DNA of 64,000 nucleotides from Acanthosepion pharaonis (lineage: Eukaryota; Mollusca; Cephalopoda; Sepiida; Sepiidae): assembly GCA_903632075.3 (NCBI GenBank), contig CAHIKZ030004135.1, positions 2,031,001-2,095,000 on the forward strand, written 5' to 3'. The position numbers and the translations under genes were made by a program. Below the pieces are notes generated by a model. The model was not told the origin of the DNA and searched no databases. It saw nothing but the letters and a program-made list of their open reading frames with translations. Positions 23,201 to 35,248 of the stretch are shown here, in pieces (positions within the stretch are counted from its first letter, which is position 1; every line of letters starts with the position of its first letter).

Positions 23201-23726
23201 TCAGTTAGTTATTAAAATGAGCTTACAAGATCTAGAATCAGGTTAGTGAAACACAATACTCTACTATGCCCAAAGACAAAGAATACAAACTCCATCACAA
23301 GGTAAAATGTTGGTTTATTATTGTTGCAATTAATAATTTTACTTGAATTTGCAAAAATCAGAACTTGCATTTTTTATCAATCTTAAAAGAGAAACTCTAC
23401 ATAAAATTTAGTCACCACTTCTACCCCAACAATCATTCCCAGCATCCTTAATTCCTGCCCAAAATGGCCAAGTTGAACATTCTTCACTAACACTCACTAC
23501 ATCACAGATTTGATTATCCACTGTGAGATACTTTTGCATTGACCTATTTCACAACTTTTAAATGTCTGTAGGCTTCCTTATCCCATCTTGGCCCTTCAAA
23601 ACCACCCACAGGCCTATCTCCAATGACATCAATGACAAAAATACCTAAAATATAAGCAAATTTTTTTAATGACACAACCAATATAAAAAAATGAAAGTTA
23701 GTTGATTTTTTGGTGATGCTTGGAAA
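20204..23726. other. Long AT-rich spacer, no gene seen
   Basis: About 3.5 kb of anonymous AT-rich DNA. The longest open frames (20489-20671, 21490-21720, 21798-22004, all minus) show no motif. A somewhat GC-richer patch at 20880-20950 and another at 21290-21360 are unassigned. Confidence 0.6.
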
Positions 23727-24381
23727 AGAGAGAAGAGAAGAAGAAGAGAAGAAGAAGAAGAAGAAGAAGAAGAAGAAGAAGAAGAAGAAGAAGAAGAAGA
23801 AGAAGAAGAAGAAGAAGAAGAAGAAGAAGAAGAAGAAGAAGAAGAAGAAGAAGAAGGAAGAAGAAGAAGAAGAAGAAGAAGAAGAAGAAGAAGAAGAAGA
23901 AGAAGAAGAAGAAGAAGAAGAAGAAGAAGAAGAAGAAGAAGAAGAAGAAGAAGAAGAAGAAGAAGAAGAAGAAGAAGAAGAAGAAGAAGAAGAAGAAGAA
24001 GAAGAAGAAGAAGAAGAAGAAGAAGAAGAAGAAGAAGAAGAAGAAGAAGAAGAAGAAGAAGAAGAAGAAGAAGAAGAAGAAGAAGAAGAAGAAGAAGAAG
24101 AAGAAGAAGAAGAAGAAGAAGAAGAAGAAGAAGAAGAAGAAGAAGAAGAAGAAGAAGAAGAAGAAGAAGAAGAAGAAGAAGAAGAAGAAGAAGAAGAAGA
24201 AGAAGAAGAAGAAGAAGAAGAAGAAGAAGAAGAAGAAGAAGAGAAGAAGAAGAAGAAGAAGAAGAAGAAGAAGAAGAAGAAGAAGAAGAAGAAGAAGAAG
24301 AAGAAGAAGAAGAAGAAGAAGAAGAAGAAGAAGAAGAAGAAGAAGAAGAAGAAGAAGAAGAAGAAGAAGAAGAAGAAGAAG
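23727..24381. repeat. (GAA)n tract, about 650 bp
   Basis: Nearly pure GAA·TTC repeat, roughly 215 units, after an imperfect AGAGAAGAGAAG lead-in. Phase-shifting interruptions occur near 23856 (GAAGGAAG) and near 24240 (AAGAGAAG). All long open frames across it (poly-Glu, poly-Lys, poly-Arg, poly-Ser, poly-Leu, poly-Phe) are repeat artefacts. A perfect purine-pyrimidine tract of this length is known to favour triplex DNA. Confidence 0.99.
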
Positions 24382-25365
24382 CTTTGGAACAAAACCATAA
24401 CCACCCACTTTTGATTATTATAACTCTTGGAAAGTAATTCATAAGTACATTTGAGAATTGTCAGGTAATTATGTAGCATGTCTTTTCATGACCATTAAAA
24501 AAATAATTCTTTCTACAAAATGATAAAAATCATTTCATAACAAAATTGAAATAAAACTCTTGATTAAAGTGGGTAAAAAGGTATTGTAATCAATATAAAA
24601 GATAAATAAGTAGTAATTTTCTGAGAAATATCTTCATTTTGTATAATAAAATCTGGTGTAAAAATGTAATATCACATCAGGCAATTTATGTCCTTACACC
24701 ATCTTTTAGCAAAATTGTATTTCCTATGATTTGAAGAATTATTTCAGGAATCTTTTGATATATTGAATTTATTGGAACTGTTGACCAGACAAAGAGTGTG
24801 ACATGGAGCAAAACAAGTGAGAATTCAAAGTTGAAAGCAGCATTTAGTAGAACTTCCGAAGTCATCTATATAATTATTTTCTGTGTTACATGAACATGTT
24901 CATTTTATATTCAGTAATGATTTTCACCAATACAACGTAAAACTATCATATTTATTTTCCATAAACAATTATTTAAGTGTCGCCATGCACAAAAAATAAA
25001 GGGATGAGTAAGCTTCAAAGGCACTTCTAAGATTTTCCTAACAGTGTAAAAAATATGGTGCTGGGAACTTTTTCATCAACCTTGTGTTTGTATGTGTGTA
25101 TTAAAGATTAACAATTTTTCTGATACTGAAAAGCTAAATATGTATGAGAATGTTTGATGGGAAATTTTCAAACCAGAATTAATGAGCAGCATAAAAGTAA
25201 TAATGCTTCTTTTTCATAACTTCTATTAGCTAAGCGGAAGTAATAAAACCAAACTTAGTTATGGATAAATATCTACAGACTTTTGTCTGTTAAGGAATTT
25301 AAGAAATAAAAGCAAAAACAGTCAAGAATCATGTGTACATACAACTAGTGCTATAGAACTTTCTT
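24382..25365. other. AT-rich spacer, no gene seen
   Basis: No recognised feature. Confidence 0.6.
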
Positions 25366-26092
25366 TATAGGAATGTATGGTCATCTGAAAGTGAGCCAAA
25401 GGTGTGAATTACAAATCAAAGTTGTCAGAATCAAACAGGTACAGACATTTAACTATCTGGGTAGTGCAGCAAGAGATGAAAGAAAACTAAATGAAACAGA
25501 AGTGAACAAATATCAAGAGATAGAAAAATTTTGTTAAAAACAAACAAAAGATTACAGAACTGCTATATCATATATATTCTCTTATATGGCAGTGAATACT
25601 AGACAATTTTCTCATAGATAAAAAAGAGACTTGATGCAACAGAGATGGGACTCTACAGAAGAATGCTCTGAGAATACCATGGAATGAAAATGAGAATAAC
25701 AAAGAAGTTTTAAAGAAAATGGGAATTAAAAGATACTTTTACCTAAATTCAAATAGAGACAGTTGAATTTTTTAGATACATAAGGAAAGAGAGTCTAGAG
25801 AATTGAACACTCACAGGACATAATGAAGCAAGGAAGGGCAAAGGTAAACAGTTAGTTTGTGTAAATGGCTAAGAGAGCAGGGACAAAGAAAGATTATTCA
25901 TTTTTCCCTTTTTAAGTTCATAAATGTTATCCTACAGTTAAGTGAGTTACTTTTAATTTTTTTGCAACTTCATATGTTGTTTGTACTGTTTCTTTTATCA
26001 AAAGTTATTATTGCTTAGAACTACAAGTAACAGGAAGTTGTGAATAGCCATGCTCACACCCTTGTTCTAAAGGAACATGGTATATAATAGAA
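25366..26092 (+). mobile_element. RTE-like LINE, 3' third, with internal foreign segment
   Basis: Shares AATTACAAATCAAAGTTGTC-type sequence with the copy at 9900 and continues to the conserved tail. A stretch of about 110 bp at roughly 25900-26010 is not shared with the other copies; the RTE sequence resumes at ACTACAAGTAACAGGAAGTT. The end carries AGAAGAAGAA. Confidence 0.75.
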
Positions 26093-26289
26093 GAAGAATG
26101 ATATCATCGACCCCTACTGATCAACTTTATACAAGTTCCCAGAATTCACCTCAGAATTTAAAAATCTAGCAATTTCAACTCTGTTTTTATTATTCAAAAA
26201 TAATTTATGCAGAATGAAAATTTAAACATTGGAAATGTATTCTCATTCAATTATGAAAAATTATATAACATCAATATTGCCCATTTTCA

Positions 26290-26700
26290 ACATCACACAG
26301 ACATGTTCTTTCTATAGTTTTTTTGATAACAGTGTTTAATAACTCAGGTTATGGGCCTTGAATTTTCTTTACAGATGTTATACTTGATTTAATGACTTTA
26401 CTGCAGTTTATTGATGAATACACCCTCCTTATCTCCAAAGAAAATAATCAGGTGGTGTCAGATCAAGAGAACATAGTGATCATAAAATTTTGGAATTTCA
26501 CCAAATTATCTGGCAAACAAAATTTTGATTAAATCCCAAATAAAATTCCAAGATTTTGGTTCTTTGTTCAGTTGTGAATTTTTAGGAATAATTTCCCTAT
26601 GTTAATCTAAGTTCTAAAAAAAGAAATAAAAATTATGAAAAATATCACATTATGACATTTTTAAATACCTAGGTAACTTTTGGGATACACTGTATAAATA
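26290..26700 (-). mobile_element. DDE transposase remnant with IS630/mariner-type end
   Basis: The reverse complement near 26480-26400 encodes a run like LDLTPPDYFLW, the catalytic-region motif of IS630/Tc1-mariner-type transposases. The right border at about 26675-26697 is GTAACTTTTGGGATACACTG, a terminal repeat style of this superfamily. Stops break the frame. Confidence 0.58.
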
Positions 26701-27009
26701 TGGTAATTGACAAAAGAAGCATTATGGACTCCTGGTGCACAAAGGTGAATGACAACATTCAAACACAGACTTTAATTTTCCTTTCCCAGTTCATCTGTCA
26801 CAATATAACAAGCAACTGTCTCTAGGTTTCAGTTCATTAAAAATAAATCTGATGCCCTTTTAATATCACTGTTTTCCTCTTTCTTTAAATTAAACATTTA
26901 ATCTTTTCCTACTTCATGTTTATTTCATTTCTCTGGACTGAACAAGAAGCCAAAACCTGACAAGTATATTTCAACTAGATTTTACATTTTTAGGAAACAT
27001 TTCTGTTGT

Positions 27010-27220
27010 TGGTATAAGTAAACAGTCTCTTAGGTTGGCATGCAAGGCTAGAGAACTCAGTCTACCCTGTTATTTAATCCATAGCTGGGAATGGGAAAGA
27101 GGAGATGTATTCATACTATTCCTAAGAACATTTGTGTGAAAGTGAACAAAACAGCACTGGCATTTGGATTCGACTTGCCAATCCTATTTTCCATGGCAAT
27201 GACTGCTTTGCTAGGCACAT
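27010..27220 (-). repeat. SINE-like repeat, family C copy
   Basis: Minus-strand head at 27150-27220 with B-box-like AAGTCGAATCCAAATGCC. The body shares TTCATACTATTCCTAAGAAC with the family pattern. Confidence 0.65.
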
Positions 27221-28599
27221 ATAGGAAATAAAACCCTATTTCTAACACAATTACATATCCATATATATAGTATATTAAAACACACCCAAACTTTATTTTT
27301 TACCCAATAAAAGACAATATTATAAACATACCAAAAAGAATCCACCAAAAAATACACACTGTTTAAATCAATAGTATCTATTGGTGAGAAATTAACAGTA
27401 CCGTATAAAATATTTGACCAATCAGAGAAAACTAAAACGCTGTTTTTCTCAAGCCTACTTTCAGGGAAAATATCTCTAATAAAACCCACAGATTTCAACT
27501 TTCAAAGATCAGTGATGCAGTTGTCTCCAAACAAAAGTGAGATGTAACTCTCTCCCCACAGTGTGTGCTAAGTGAAACATATGTTGATGACTTCAAATGA
27601 GAATCAGCTATGAGAACAACTGGGATAGTCAGGGAATCTTCACTGCCAGCTAAGTTGACAAATTCAAATTAATCATCTACAACAACAAAGACAATCAGTG
27701 AATTTTGGCTAAAGATAAAAGCCTTTTCTCAACCATTGCTTTTGTTTTTTACTGTGAAACCAACTATTTAAAAGTCTTATTTAAACCACAGTGATTTCAG
27801 TGAACCAATTACACAAAAACTTTAACTCAACAAAAGACTATTTTTAATACTTTTTAACTCTTTTGAATTCATGTATAGATGTTTGTAAATACAACTACAA
27901 CATACCCATGTTTTCTTCATTTTAATTTTATTATTGTTTAGAATTCAGATGTTTGGATTTTTAATATAAAATTCTGGATAACTGAATTTCCTACACACAC
28001 ATCCTCATGAACTGTAATACTCCACTAATTTTTTATAGTTGCAATATTATCTTATTGACATTCAGACCAGTAAACACCAGTAATACTAATTCATTTTTTT
28101 TTTAATTTTTCATTACTGTAAATTCATTTTGAGATTATATGTTTACCTCTGTGTCTTTTTGTAGATACATTTCTGTTGTAATTTTACTGAAGTTTGGAAA
28201 TTTTCAAGTAGAAATATAATCATGCTTCATTTTCTTAAAAGGGTCTATTCTGTTTTTTTTTTTAAGTCAATTCAAGTGCAAAATAAACACAAGAAAAAGA
28301 TAAAAATAATATCTAACCTCATTTCATCTGTTGGTACAGTTTGTAACTGTTCAGACTCTTCTCTACAAAAGAATGAAAGTTGTAGTTTGCAGCCAGTTTC
28401 AAGGCATGAACCAGACTATGACAGTTTTAAAAATGGCACCTATGAAAATTATAAATGCATCTAAGTATTTACTAATTATAGGTACAGAGTGTATATTTGA
28501 AAACTGATGGGTTGGTCCTTCCCTTAAACGGGACATAATTTCCACAGTGACCCCAGTTATTATATGTGATCTCTCAATCATATTGTTCACTCATTCTTG
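27221..28599. other. Unassigned, with one weak exon candidate
   Basis: A 95-codon minus frame at 27211-27498 has no motif. At 28222-28464 an 80-codon plus frame is described separately. The rest is anonymous. Confidence 0.4.
28266..28464 (+). CDS. Possible 3'-terminal host exon (weak)
   Basis: A T-rich tract ending TTTTTTTTTAAG at about 28265 would serve as a splice acceptor. The open frame then runs to TAA at 28462-28464. It begins with a lysine-rich stretch (NKHKKKIKII), then VCNCSDSSLQKNESCSL and ends HEPDYDSFKNGTYENYKCI. Composition is unlike the AT-driven frames around it, and two tyrosine motifs near the end would suit a cytoplasmic tail. I recognise no family. It could equally be chance. 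Confidence 0.2.
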
Positions 28600-29106
28600 T
28601 CAGTAACAAACACAGGATCATAAACAGAAAAGTTTTGTTAGAAACAAACAAGAGTGCTGAACTGTTTATGTAATATCAACCCTCCTATATGGTAGTGAAT
28701 GTTGGACAATCTTCTCAAATGAAGAAGAGACTTAAAGCAACAGAAATGTGGTTCTACAGAAGGTTGTTAAGATTACCATGGACTAAACATGTGAGCAATG
28801 ACAAAGTACTTTTGAAAATGGAAACAAAAAGGAAACTTCTACTTAATATCAGGAAGAGAAAGTTGAAATTTCCAGAACACATAATGAGGGAAGAGGGTCT
28901 GTAAAATTTGATAATCACAGGAAAGATTGAAGGCAAGAGGATCAGAGAAAATAACACATACAACTAAGAAGCTTGAACAAGATTTAGGAGAGATTGCAAA
29001 AAGACTAAATTTCTTTTACAAAGTTACAAAGGACAGGAAATTGAGAAGATTCATGATTGCATATAACCTGAAGAGACATAACACAAAGAAGAAGAAGAAG
29101 AAGAAG
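28600..29106 (+). mobile_element. RTE-like LINE, 3' end
   Basis: The frame at 28689-28904 reads MWFYRRLLRLPWTKHVSND, then KRKLLLNIRKRKLKFPEHIM, the conserved tail region. It is the best preserved RTE tail in the window. It ends with a short (GAA)n run at 29089-29106, the kind of tail shared by the family. Confidence 0.85.
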
Positions 29107-29169
29107 GCTTACTCTGCAGATATATAATTCTAACTACAGATTCTAAATGAGATATAAGAGAATGTTGCC

Positions 29170-29600
29170 TATCAATTCATAAAGGTCTGATCGAAAAATA
29201 TCAGGAGAGGTGCTATAAAAAAATTACAACACATATCAATTCTGCATTTAATCTCCTTCGAAGTAGCCTGCTTATGAAGCCACACACTTTATCCATCATC
29301 ATTTCCATTGATGGAAACATTCCTGGAACTCCTTTTTTGTGATAGTGAGCAGTTACCTCATTACATTCACTTGGATTTCCTCGATGTCTTGAAATCTTGT
29401 TCCTTTCAAGTGGGACTTGATTTTTGGAAAGAGGAAAAAGTCACAAGAGGCAAGATCTGGGGAATATGGTAGTTGCCAGACCTGGGGAATGTTGTACTTG
29501 GCCCAAAATCTGCTGCACAAGCCATGGTCACTGCTGGAACCTCTGTGGTGTGGTAAGACAACTGCACTCTACACATTTTCTTTCCAAGCATAGCTATAAA
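29170..29600 (-). mobile_element. Mariner-like transposase remnant
   Basis: On the minus strand, pieces like DFFLFPKIKSHLKGTRFQD and KEFQECFHQW are visible between about 29460 and 29290, as in the C-terminal end of mariner-type transposases. This includes the D/E-region neighbour (CHDFFLFP-like string). Upstream is broken by stops. No inverted ends were found. Confidence 0.7.
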
Positions 29601-30050
29601 CAATCAAAGTGAGTGAGAATGCTATAATTTAGAGTGCAAGTATATATATATATATTTATTTATTAATCAATATATTAATTTATTTTTACCTACTTACCTA
29701 AATATTTGAGAATTCTTATTAAAGAAAAATATGCACTCTCCAACAAAATTTAAACCTGCATCAACCTTGGCAGGAGAAGCACATTGTTAGATCCAATGTA
29801 CTTTAGAACATCTCAGCCATGGAGCATGTTGATCATCAAGCAAAGCTGAATAGTGCCTCATAAATGCAAATCTTTTTCAGATTCTGGAAACATTCATATC
29901 TGCTCAGTTTCATATCCTAACATAAACAAAGGAATTTCTAAAAGAAGCGATGGTTTTTTATTTATTTTTATTTATCTACTCAAATATGAGTAGCCACCAA
30001 AAATAATGTTTAAGTAATAAAATATATCAGATTCATAAATAAAAATCCAT

Positions 30051-30110
<60 letters not shown>

Positions 30111-30254
30111 AAAGGCTCAAACACTAATATTCCATGGTTATAATTTATTAAATTGGAATCATAATCACGATCCAAATCATCAGACCTACAAATTCAATTA
30201 CATTCTTACTCTGTCCTGGACATTGAGTTCTACCTGGATTCTATCCTCTTAGGA

Positions 30255-30299
<45 letters not shown>

Positions 30300-30318
30300 T
30301 TGACCACTAATATTATCA

Positions 30319-30351
<33 letters not shown>

Positions 30352-30375
30352 TACATACTATCAATGATATCTGGC
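29601..30375. other. AT-rich spacer with (AT)n tracts
   Basis: Contains AT tracts at 30059-30103, 30259-30300 and an (AT)n(AG)n block at 30318-30350. A stretch around 29740-29900 may be an old SINE but is not supported by a second copy. Confidence 0.6.
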
Positions 30376-30379
30376 ATTG

Positions 30380-30870
30380 TCCGGGGAAAAATAAATTGGC
30401 AAAAATATTACTTATACTATTTACTCATGTAAAAGTATTTGTCACTAAAAAATATTCTGGTGCCAAAAACAAAATAAATAATCTAGTTTTTAGTTTGACT
30501 AGGTCTTTTGGTACACCACATTAGTATTTATTCCATTGGCCGCCAAAATGAAAAGATTGTGTGTGGATCCAACACTAGAACAACCAACATAGAGATGGCT
30601 ACGGAGAAGTCAGGCTAGTGAGGTTGAGAAATTGTTGTTGAGTCTTGTTAATGGCACTGCTGAGTATCACTGGGATTTGGAGTTGATTGAATTCAAAGAA
30701 ATTATGGGTATCATGAGAAAAAATATATCCTCTTTTCTGCCTACCCCAGTTAGGATGGCTTATTTTTACAGTAACAGATACTTTTTCTTGTATAAATAGT
30801 GTAAATAATCTTTTTCCATTTGTTGCATTATGTAAGAAGAAATTATTAAACAACATATTTTTTTCTTGTG
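30380..30870 (-). mobile_element. Helitron Pif1-like helicase remnant
   Basis: The minus frame 30856-30599 ends with NFFEFNQLQIPVILSSAINK, followed by TQQQFLNL. This resembles the last helicase motifs of Pif1-like proteins carried by Helitrons (the FxRxQFPVRLAFAMTINKxQGQ region). Below it, in other frames, come remnants resembling the next motif. Stops and missing residues show it is dead. Confidence 0.58.
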
Positions 30871-32311
30871 TTTGAAGTTATTTTCCCTGGACATTACTGG
30901 ATACCCCTTCTAGTATATAGATATTTTTCTTGCACACACAAATGCATATGTTATATAGTATGAGTGAATTTATATATGAAATACCAGAGTCAATTCATCT
31001 CTTTTCCCTGCTTTAAATTGTCCTGAATTCTCTTGACTTTTCACTAGCCTATTATAGAAAAAGAAATTTCAAACCCTGACTGTTTTTATTTCTCTCACTT
31101 TAATCAAAGTGATATACATTATTTTTTAAACTTAAAAAATGTGCAACTTTTTTTTATTAACTATAAGTACATATCCCCATATACAGCTAAATTAAAGGAA
31201 AAATTATGAAGAGCAAAGTGTTGGCAAATTTAAATCCTTTCAAAACACATAACAAGTTTAAAATTAAATTTTAAATACAGAATTGATTACTGTCAGCACA
31301 TTTTCCTGATGATGTGAATATTATGCAAACATCTGAAAATTTGATACATACTCCAGTTTATTATTATCTTAATTCTAACATCTGTCTTAAAAATAATCAT
31401 ATTATAATTCTCTTTTTCCATTAGTAAGTTAACACATATGTTATACCCTTCCATTACCTCAGATAAATAATGGACCATTCAATATTGATTGCAAGGAAAG
31501 ACAGACGGAAAATATATCAGTAATGTTGTTTGGTTTTAGGAAGAAAAAGAAGGTATATATAATAAGAAGAAAGAAAGAAAAATAGACGGTGATAACACTA
31601 TAAGAGGTTTAACATCTACTTCAGTGAAAAAGGAAAATTTTGTCAGTTTTGAATCTTTTGATTTGTACCTTTTTATTTCTTTGAATAATGATTTGTATTC
31701 ATACTTATGATTGTTATTGTAATATTTTGTTAAAGTTATTAGGCTCAAATATTGAACAGTGTAATAGGGGAATTTCCACAAGTATTTTATAGTCATTGAA
31801 TGCACAAGGAACTTACTCAATCATTACGTAAAGAATTATGAATAATCAGAAAATTAAAATAGGAAAACAGTGAAATATTCATTTTTACTGCCAGTAAAAG
31901 AATGAATATAAAAAACATTAAGAATATAGTTCACAAATACAGAATAAGATTTTTGAAAAACATTTTTAAAAATCTGCTTAAGTGGAAGCAATTAAGATGT
32001 TAATGTTAAGTAAATATTTTTAGTTATTTACTGTACATCAGCTTTGAAAAGTGATACATGGTATTTTCTTTTTGATTGGCACTGAATATTCTTTTTACTA
32101 TTTTATAATTATCTATTAGTTTAAGATGAGTTTTTACTGGAAATATTTCTGAAAACCTTTCTAAGTTATACATTCTGGTAAAAAAGTAACTTCTTTTAAA
32201 AATCTATTTTCAGTAAGGGTTGTACCATTAGAGTGTAAATCTTATTTTTTTAAGAGAAAAGGATAATTGAGCCATCCCTTATAACTCTATGTCCTGAAAT
32301 GGTCTGCCTAT
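30871..32311. other. AT-rich spacer, no gene seen
   Basis: A purine-rich run sits at 31540-31590. Frames at 31293-31478 and 31536-31820 (minus) lack motifs. Confidence 0.55.
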
Positions 32312-32450
32312 AATTGCTTATACAGCAAAGGTCCAAATTATAATTCTATACTTGCTTATACAGCAGTCATCCAAATTATAATTCTACATATCCTTATCCA
32401 AATTATAATTCTGTACTTGCTTATACAGTGGATGTCTAAATTATAATTCT
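32312..32450. repeat. Minisatellite, about 40-bp unit
   Basis: About four imperfect units built on TTGCTTATACAGC followed by CCAAATTATAATTCTA; the third unit is shortened. Confidence 0.88.
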
Positions 32451-32574
32451 AGGTCAATGTCTTCCACAATAGCTGCTTACAAAAATCTGTAAAATATATA
32501 CAGGCCTTACAAGATCTCTAATGATGAACTGTATAGGAGAAAAGACAGTAGAAATATGTCCCTTGAGATTTGAA

Positions 32575-32790
32575 GATGCGCGATGAAAAAAATACCTAAA
32601 GTTGCCATGATATGGACCCCTGACTGGGGTAAAGAAAGAGGGACAGGCCAAAAACACCTGGCAGAGTTGACAGTAATGAAAGAGATGGGTCTCTCACGGG
32701 GTGAAGCACAGGCCAAAACACACGAGAAAGGGAGGGGTATGATTGTGGATTTATGTCCCAGCTGGGTGGGAGGTGGACAAAGAGGATAAC
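32575..32790 (+). mobile_element. LINE ORF tail
   Basis: The frame 32583-32789 includes VMKEMGLSRGEAQAKTHEKG and IVDLCPSW, resembling the end of RTE/L1-type ORFs in which a short helical segment precedes a conserved W-containing end. It is less AT-rich than its surroundings. Family assignment is uncertain. Confidence 0.5.
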
Positions 32791-32949
32791 ATGACAAGAA
32801 ATCTGTAGCACTATTTCATGAGTTTCATAAGACTTTGTATAAAAAGGAAAAAATATGCTTGTAGGTGAATATGTTTAATGAAAAATAATCAAACTTTGAA
32901 TAGTACAAGTTCTGCTTAGTTTGTCTCCAAATTAACTGAGAACAAAATG

Positions 32950-33165
32950 TGCTATATGCTTTTTCTTCTTTTATGTCCTATGTCACTTCAGGATATGGGC
33001 ATTCATGTCTTTTCACAACTTTCTATCTTTTGTAGCTCTAAGTAATGTTTCTCTCCTTACTATTCTTTCCAGTCATTGTTCTGCTATCCATTTCTTCTTT
33101 TATGTGCCATATCCTTTCAGGATGTAGGTGATAAGTCCTCTTTCCTCATTATATGAGATGTAATA
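32950..33165 (-). mobile_element. RTE-like LINE, extreme 3' end
   Basis: Reverse complement matches the 3' end seen at 39110-39375 and 18280 (TTATGTCCTATGTCACTTCA, CAACTTTCTATCTTTTGTAG). About 200 bp remain. Confidence 0.65.
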
Positions 33166-33649
33166 TCTATAATATACAATAATATGTATTATAAGTTAAT
33201 ACTGAGTGTATATTTTAAGTTTTATTTTTCTGTAGAGAATCTCCAACACCATTGCTCTATAAGAATTTGATTGAAAATGCAAAAAAGGATATAAAACTGT
33301 AACTCTGTTATCTTAAAACAAAACCATCAAAGTTGTAATACTATTAGTCCTGTGAGATATCTTCATAATAAATATGCTTACTTCAAAGTACAATATGATG
33401 TAGTACAAAAAATTAAGAATTAAAACAGTTATTGCACTTGATTATCTTTCTATAGCTAAAGCTCACTTTTTATATAATTATAATATATCATTGATTTTTC
33501 ATCCTTTTCAAGTTTATTCTATATTTTCCTAATCATTTGACATTTGAGAAAATTGAAAAATTACAAATTTATCAGACAATGACCAAAAATAATAAACATC
33601 AAATGGTCAAGTAAAATGAATAAATAATAATAATAATAACAACATTGTT
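33166..33649. other. AT-rich spacer, no gene seen
   Basis: AT-rich; ends in (TAA)n at 33624-33640, directly before an R2-like LINE tail. Confidence 0.6.
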
Positions 33650-33875
33650 TTCACGAGTACAGCCCACACTTTACAAAGGGCCTTATCTATGTAAAATATG
33701 TGTGTTGTTTTTTGTTTTTTTTTTAACTGGTCAATGGAAAATGTCATAATGCCATTTCTGACCTTAGATTCTCTGGGCGGAATCCGGAAAGAAATGTGTA
33801 CACACCAGAAAGAAATGTGTACACACTGGAAAGAAATGTGTACACACCAGAAATCAAAGGAAATAAAAAAAAAAC
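33650..33875 (+). mobile_element. R2-like LINE 3' untranslated region, with triplicated segment
   Basis: Matches 11735-11870 (GAGTACAGCCCACACTTTAC, CATTTCTGACCTTAG, GGAAAGAAATGTGTACACAC). Here the last motif, about 25 bp, occurs three times in tandem at 33786-33855, against once in the other copy. Only the 3' end of the element is present. Confidence 0.85.
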
Positions 33876-34710
33876 AAAAAAAAACAACAACAGCAAAACC
33901 TTATACATTTATTTGAGGAAAATTTATTGATTTCTTCATATTTGGTAAAAAAAGATTTGTATGATAATCTGTTTATAAGATGAGACAGATGATTACAAAT
34001 CAGACTGGCCAAAATATTTTGCAGCAAAACAATATGAAATATGACAATTGTTTGAAAATATCAGAAATTTGAAACTTATAGGAAAGTAGCTTAGTTAATT
34101 AGAAAAGGGTCAATTTTATTATTCATTAGTAAGTGGAGATGATTGAAACATATTTGTTCAAGTGTTGTGGGTAAAACACTGATTAAAAAGTAAGGTACTA
34201 AATTGTATCATAAGTTTTAAATATCAATAAAAAAAGAAAAGAGAATATAAAAAATACATAAATGTATATTAATCTAAAAGCCAACAAAATGGAATCTTTT
34301 TCATTTTTAATCCATTGAATTAATTTTGCATATGAAAAAGGTTGCATAGTTATGTGTTACACTGCAGACTGTAAGATCAGTCATTATAACTAAGGGGGGA
34401 GATTTTAAAACCTAGTGAAATGGCAATTTTTTAATACATATCCTCCTGGCATTAATTTAAACTGCCTTCTTTTTCACCACTTTTCTTAAAGTTCATATTT
34501 ACTTGGATTCAGATGAAAATTTGAAAATTTTCCAACATTATGAAAATTTTACTGAAATTTTTCAAGTTTTAATCTGAAGTCAAGAAAATATGAACGTTAA
34601 CAAAAATGGTCACAATATAAAGGAAAAAAAAGAATGTGTCATTTTAAACTGACACTAGAAGAATATGAGTTAAATAGCATTCAATCACACTTGGTTATAA
34701 ACTCAATTCA
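33876..34710. other. AT-rich spacer, no gene seen
   Basis: Anonymous sequence up to the duplicated flank of the first LTR element. Confidence 0.6.
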
Positions 34711-34803
34711 ATGTAGTACAGTAAGAATTCAATATCTATAGTAAAATATATGTACTTCTAAAACCACAATTCTTTTATTTGTTGTGTGTCTTCAGGATGT
34801 GGG
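34711..34803 (+). repeat. 93-bp flank copy, left of LTR element 1
   Basis: ATGTAGTACAGTAAGAATTC to ...GGATGTGGG. The same 93 bp, with one visible base change, stand to the right of the element at 39049-39141. The last part is RTE 3'-end sequence, so the element entered an RTE copy. Confidence 0.92.
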
Positions 34804-35248
34804 TGAGGCAAATAAAGAAAACAGTAACCAGCGAGTAAATTCAAGCTCCCCCAGCTGGTATTTCAACCTTGAGTCGTTCCTTCTTGAGTTCTGTCTCCAA
34901 ATCACACTAACTGCCCGTTCTTGCCGTCAACCGTGAACGTCCCTCGAAGAACTCCCCGACTCGGAAAAAAAGTAGTTGCTTTTATAGCTGTTCATATACC
35001 CATAATCCCTTGCGTCTTCATGTAATCCCATAATTCATTGCGTCGTTATTGCATAAAAATGCAATGCCAGTCCCCCCCCTCATTCTTTTACGTTATCTGG
35101 CCGAGGATGGATTACGGCAGAGCGGTAAAGTGCTTTTTTCTCTCCCTCATTTCAACTGCAGTAGCTTTACATGCTAAGCAACACGGGCTCTTTTTGGTGG
35201 GGACAAGGCAAGTCGCGACCAGTTGTGCTCGTCCCAGGTTCTGTCTCA
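34804..35248 (-). repeat. LTR element 1, 3' LTR
   Basis: 445 bp, read on the minus strand as TGAGAC...GCCTCA with 4-bp inverted ends. A TATAAAAG box lies at 34979-34986. Nearly identical to 38605-39049; most visible differences are length changes in C, A or T runs. The right border is not fully certain, because the other LTR ends at a rearranged junction. Confidence 0.85.

Noticed and set aside
23544..24479. Long open frames of up to 311 codons across the GAA tract in five frames
   Set aside because: Every frame of a trinucleotide repeat without a stop is open; the products are homopolymers.
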